A DNA stretch of 64,000 bases from Onthomorpha sp937906975 (GTDB lineage: Bacteria; Bacteroidota; Bacteroidia; Bacteroidales; P3): positions 62,001 through 126,000 of the forward strand of contig JAZLDH010000005.1 of NCBI GenBank assembly GCA_045614605.1. The letters run 5' to 3'. The position numbers and the translations under genes are program-made. A model generated the notes under the pieces. The model had not been told where the DNA came from. It worked only from the letters and a program-made list of their open reading frames with translations, and did no database searches. Shown one piece after another: positions 61,110 through 64,000 of this stretch (its first letter is position 1; each line of letters begins with the position of its first letter).

Positions 61110-61144
61110 AATTAAGTCTAAGAGAAAAAATATAGAAGTTTTTG

Positions 61145-61152
61145 TATATTTG
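61145..61152 (+). promoter_or_regulatory. -7 element of ispE
   Basis: TATATTTG lies 17 bases before the ispE ATG, directly downstream of array 9. Confidence 0.65.
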
Positions 61153-61169
61153 CAAAAAAGAAAAAAGAA

Positions 61170-61994
61170 ATGATATTTTTTCCAAATTGCAAAATAAATA
61201 TTGGACTGAGTATTGTAGAAAAGAGAAAAGATGACGGATTTCATAATATAGAATCTGTTTTCTATCCTGTGGATTTGTGTGATGTGTTGGAGATTAGAGA
61301 GAGTAATTCTTCACAAGATAGTTTTCTTATAAGTGGATTGGATATTGGAGATACCTCTTCGGAGAATAATCTTTGTGTCAAGGCGGTTAATGCTTTGAGA
61401 GAGGAATTTCCAAACATACCTTATTTGAATATTCATTTACATAAGCAAATCCCCGCTTTTGCTGGACTCGGTGGAGGAAGCTCCGATGCTACCTTTACTT
61501 TGAAACTTTTGGATTTTCTTTTTAATCTAAATCTTACAGAAGAACAAATGCTTTGCTTTGCTGCTAAAATAGGAAGTGATTGTTCGTTTTTTGTAAAGAA
61601 TAAACCGACATACGTTTTTTCAAAAGGAGAAAAATCCAAGGATATAACACTTGATTTGAGTGGTTATCATATCGTATTGGTAAAACCCGATTTAAAAATA
61701 TCTACAAAAGAGGCGTATTCAAATGTTGTGCCGAAACCATCTAATGTGGATTATGAAAATCTTCCTGATATTAAGGATTGGAAAGGGGTTTTAAAGAACG
61801 ATTTTGAAGATAGTTTGTTTCCTAAATATCCAATCTTAAAACAGATTAAAGATACATTATATAATAATGGTGCTATCTACGCTTCTTTGTCGGGAAGTGG
61901 TGCTACGGTATATGGAATTTTTGAAAAAGAAATTGAAATAGAAAGACTAAATCTTTCACAAGATACGTTTATTTATCAAGGAAAATTAAAATAA
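61170..61994 (+). CDS. ispE: 4-diphosphocytidyl-2-C-methyl-D-erythritol kinase
   Basis: This 274-residue GHMP kinase of the MEP pathway makes isoprenoid precursors. The N-terminal substrate segment FPNCKINIGLSIVEKRKDDG with its catalytic Lys region is present. The ATP-binding loop is IPAFAGLGGGSSDATF at ~92-107, and the C-terminal SLSGSGATVYGIF completes the fold. Length is normal. pepD copy 2 follows 17 bases after the stop. Confidence 0.95.
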   Translation: MIFFPNCKINIGLSIVEKRKDDGFHNIESVFYPVDLCDVLEIRESNSSQDSFLISGLDIGDTSSENNLCVKAVNALREEFPNIPYLNIHLHKQIPAFAGLGGGSSDATFTLKLLDFLFNLNLTEEQMLCFAAKIGSDCSFFVKNKPTYVFSKGEKSKDITLDLSGYHIVLVKPDLKISTKEAYSNVVPKPSNVDYENLPDIKDWKGVLKNDFEDSLFPKYPILKQIKDTLYNNGAIYASLSGSGATVYGIFEKEIEIERLNLSQDTFIYQGKLK

Positions 61995-62011
61995 TAATAA
62001 AATAGAAAATT

Positions 62012-63466
62012 ATGAGTGAATTATTAAACTTAGAACCAAAAGCATTGTGGAAACATTTTGACAATATTTGTTCTATTCCACACCCTTCAAAACATGAAGA
62101 AAAAATTGTTGCTGCTTTGGTAGAATTTGCAAAGGCAAACAATATAGAATATAAACTTGACGAGGTAGGAAACGTAATAATGCGTAAACCTGCTACACCA
62201 GGAATGGAAAACCGTAAGGGTGTGATATTACAAGCACACTGCGACATGGTTCCTCAAAAGAATAACGATACTAAACACGATTTCCTAACTGATCCAATCC
62301 TTCCAAGAATAGAAGGAGAATGGGTTAAAGCAACAGGTACTACACTTGGAGCAGACAATGGTATAGGAGTTGCTGCTGCTTTGGCGGTATTGGAAGATAA
62401 AAACCTTGTTCACGGACCAGTAGAAGCACTTATCACAATAGATGAAGAAACAGGAATGACAGGTGCTTTTGGTTTGAAGGCAGGAGAGTTAAACGGAGAT
62501 ATTCTTCTTAACCTTGACTCAGAAACAGAAGGAGAACTTTATGTTGGTTGTGCTGGTGGTATAGATGCTACTATCACTTTTGATTATAAAGAAGAAGCAT
62601 TTGATTCTGCTTATAAAGCATTTGCTTTATCTATCAAAGGATTAAAAGGTGGACACAGCGGAATGGATATCATTCTTCAAAGAGGAAATGCTAATAAAAT
62701 ATTATTTAGAATATTAAAAGCATTAGAAAAAGTTGAAGTTAGAGTATGTGATATTAACGGTGGTAGTTTAAGAAATGCTATACCAAGAGAAGCCTTCTGT
62801 ACAATAGCACTTCCTGCTACAAAGGTTGAAGAAGCAAAACAAATTATAGCAAACATAACTGAAATAGTTAAAAACGAACTTTCAGCAGTTGAGCCTGAAA
62901 TCCTTATAGCAATAGAAGAAACTACTGCTCCTGCTACTTTCATTGACAAAGACACAATGGCAAGAGTTATTCGTACAATATATGCTTGTCCTAACGGAAT
63001 TTACAGAATGAGCGACAGTATGGAAAATCTTGTTGAAACATCTTCTAACCTTGCTATCGTAAAATCAGAAAACGGAGTAATAAAAGCATGTGCTTTATTA
63101 AGAAGTTCAGTTGATACAGCGAAAGAAGACTTTGCTGAAATGATGGCGAGCGTAGTAGAACTTGCTGGTGGAAATATTGAATTTGCTGGTGGATACCCAG
63201 GTTGGAAACCAAATATGGAAAGTCCAATACTTAACACAATGCAAACAACATATCAAAAAATGTTTGGACGCACTCCAAAGGTAATGGCAATACATGCTGG
63301 TTTGGAATGTGGACTTTTAGGCGGAGTTTACAAAAATTGGGATATGATTTCATTTGGACCAACAATCCAAAACCCTCACTCACCTGATGAAAGAGTAAAT
63401 ATTCCTTCTGTAAAATTATTTTGGGATTATTTAGTAGAAACATTGAAAAATGTACCACAAAAATAA
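62012..63466 (+). CDS. pepD: Aminoacyl-histidine dipeptidase / M20C peptidase (PepD, copy 2)
   Basis: This is a 484-residue paralog of the protein at 37787, the same length and clearly similar throughout. It shows QAHCDMVPQKN, GTTLGADNGIG, IDEETGMTGA, LNLDSETEGELYVG, GLKGGHSGMDI and HAGLECGLLGG. All metal and catalytic positions are kept, so both copies are probably active. Two copies suggest different peptide preferences. Confidence 0.93.
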   Translation: MSELLNLEPKALWKHFDNICSIPHPSKHEEKIVAALVEFAKANNIEYKLDEVGNVIMRKPATPGMENRKGVILQAHCDMVPQKNNDTKHDFLTDPILPRIEGEWVKATGTTLGADNGIGVAAALAVLEDKNLVHGPVEALITIDEETGMTGAFGLKAGELNGDILLNLDSETEGELYVGCAGGIDATITFDYKEEAFDSAYKAFALSIKGLKGGHSGMDIILQRGNANKILFRILKALEKVEVRVCDINGGSLRNAIPREAFCTIALPATKVEEAKQIIANITEIVKNELSAVEPEILIAIEETTAPATFIDKDTMARVIRTIYACPNGIYRMSDSMENLVETSSNLAIVKSENGVIKACALLRSSVDTAKEDFAEMMASVVELAGGNIEFAGGYPGWKPNMESPILNTMQTTYQKMFGRTPKVMAIHAGLECGLLGGVYKNWDMISFGPTIQNPHSPDERVNIPSVKLFWDYLVETLKNVPQK

Positions 63467-64000
63467 TAACATAAAAACAAAAAACACTAACCCTTCTGCT
63501 TTTAAAGGTAGAAGGGTTTTGGTGTTTTTGATGCTTTTGTTGAGTTTTTCTTCTTTATTTGCTCAATATAACGTAAGTGCTACCGATAAAAGTGGAATAA
63601 AATGGAGAGAAATCAACACAGAAAGATACAAATTAGTCTATCCACAAGACTATGAAGACAAAGCACAAGAACTTTCACAAGTACTTGACACAATGCTCCA
63701 TCATATTGGAACAACATTAGGAACCTCTGCTCCACAAATTCCAATTTTAATTCACCCCTACACAGCAAAGTCAAATGGAATGACTGCTTGGGCACCAAAA
63801 AGATTGGAATTTTATCCAACATCTTCTCCAACCTACTTTGCTTACCCTTGGGAGTGGCACTTAGCAATACACGAATACCGACATGCTTGTCAATTCTATG
63901 CTCCTTACGCTCACAAAGGTATATCACGAACTCTTACAAACATATTAGGACAACACTTTTTAATGGGTGTAAACGCTTTAATCACACCGAATTGGTTTAT
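63450..64000 (+). CDS. Secreted protein with HEYRH zinc-protease-like motif (cut by window edge)
   Basis: The frame runs off the right edge. From ATG 63450 it gives a basic start and hydrophobic segment (FKGRRVLVFLMLLLSFSSLF, then AQ), a good signal peptide. ATG 63531 would leave too short a signal without positive charge. The start overlaps the pepD end by 17 bases. The mature part contains WEWHLAIHEYRHACQFY; HEYRH fits the HExxH pattern of gluzincin-type metalloproteases, and similar large Bacteroidota proteins carry propeller repeats after this domain. Function is unknown. Confidence 0.65.
   Translation, partial: MYHKNNNIKTKNTNPSAFKGRRVLVFLMLLLSFSSLFAQYNVSATDKSGIKWREINTERYKLVYPQDYEDKAQELSQVLDTMLHHIGTTLGTSAPQIPILIHPYTAKSNGMTAWAPKRLEFYPTSSPTYFAYPWEWHLAIHEYRHACQFYAPYAHKGISRTLTNILGQHFLMGVNALITPNWF

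Noticed and set aside
63489..63520. Hairpin as a simple terminator of pepD copy 2
   Set aside because: It lies within the probable signal-peptide codons of the next gene, so it is reported as a possible attenuator and not listed as a terminator.

Overview
The window is a contiguous piece of an AT-rich Bacteroidota chromosome, most likely order Bacteroidales. The evidence is: promoters of the TTTG-N19/20-TAnnTTTG type; cargo proteins with C-terminal type IX secretion (T9SS) sorting domains; an S46 dipeptidyl peptidase; an HU-SPOR fusion; GH92/GH2 mannosidases; a DUF6089/PorG-like barrel; and very few Shine-Dalgarno sequences. No phage, insertion sequence or CRISPR array was seen. Most genes are housekeeping or envelope functions.

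Layout. 0-8.4 kb (+): the tail of sbcC, then deoxynucleoside kinase, kdsB, HU-SPOR protein, M16 peptidase, S46 peptidase, FKBP isomerase and phosphopantetheinyl transferase. 8.5-10.5 kb: two sister lipoproteins and a RhuM-family protein. 10.5-16.4 kb (-): an RND efflux operon ending in a PII-like gene. 16.5-22 kb (-): ABC permease, MIP18-like, SufE, GH3-like, LptF/G-like and tgt. 22-25.2 kb (+): glycosyltransferase, ECF sigma factor, acetyltransferase, tRNA-Arg and rubrerythrin. 25.3-29.9 kb: an AraC regulator, two tiny paralogous membrane proteins, an OmpA-type protein, the PorG-like barrel and a phosphoesterase. 29.9-36.7 kb (-): a mannoside-degradation group (GH92, GH2, ROK kinase) plus dapB. 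36.7-42.3 kb (+): YeiH-type carrier, PepD, a short SPFH-tail protein, aminopeptidase P and a DUF5103 protein. 42.4-44.6 kb: a broken and an intact DUF4143-type ATPase gene. 44.7-53.9 kb: two BspA-LRR/T9SS proteins flanking a coiled-coil lipoprotein, uvrA, tRNA-Met and a candidate small RNA. 53.9-59.2 kb (-): rnhB, purQ, a membrane protein, a beta-barrel and topA. 59.3-64 kb (+): a propeller protein plus thioredoxin-like lipoprotein, ispE, a second pepD, and the start of a secreted HEYRH protein.

The most unusual content is non-coding. A family of AT-rich arrays places a 5-bp core (CTTAG/CTAAG, CAAAG/CTTTG or CGAAG) every 21 bp, exactly two helical turns, between long A and T tracts. I find nine arrays in 64 kb. 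Most lie between genes, some fold into terminators, one sits in frame inside the ABC permease gene as a 7-residue protein repeat, and two share an exact 69-bp repeat flanking a two-gene cassette. Separate arrays with 22-bp or 33-bp period lie near the ATPase genes and elsewhere. The 33-bp sets overlap the promoters of both DUF4143 ATPase loci, with a different sequence at each. I do not recognise any of these as a named element. A roughly 100-nt transcript with a near-perfect promoter and terminator at 47.2-47.34 kb is a good candidate for an undescribed small RNA.
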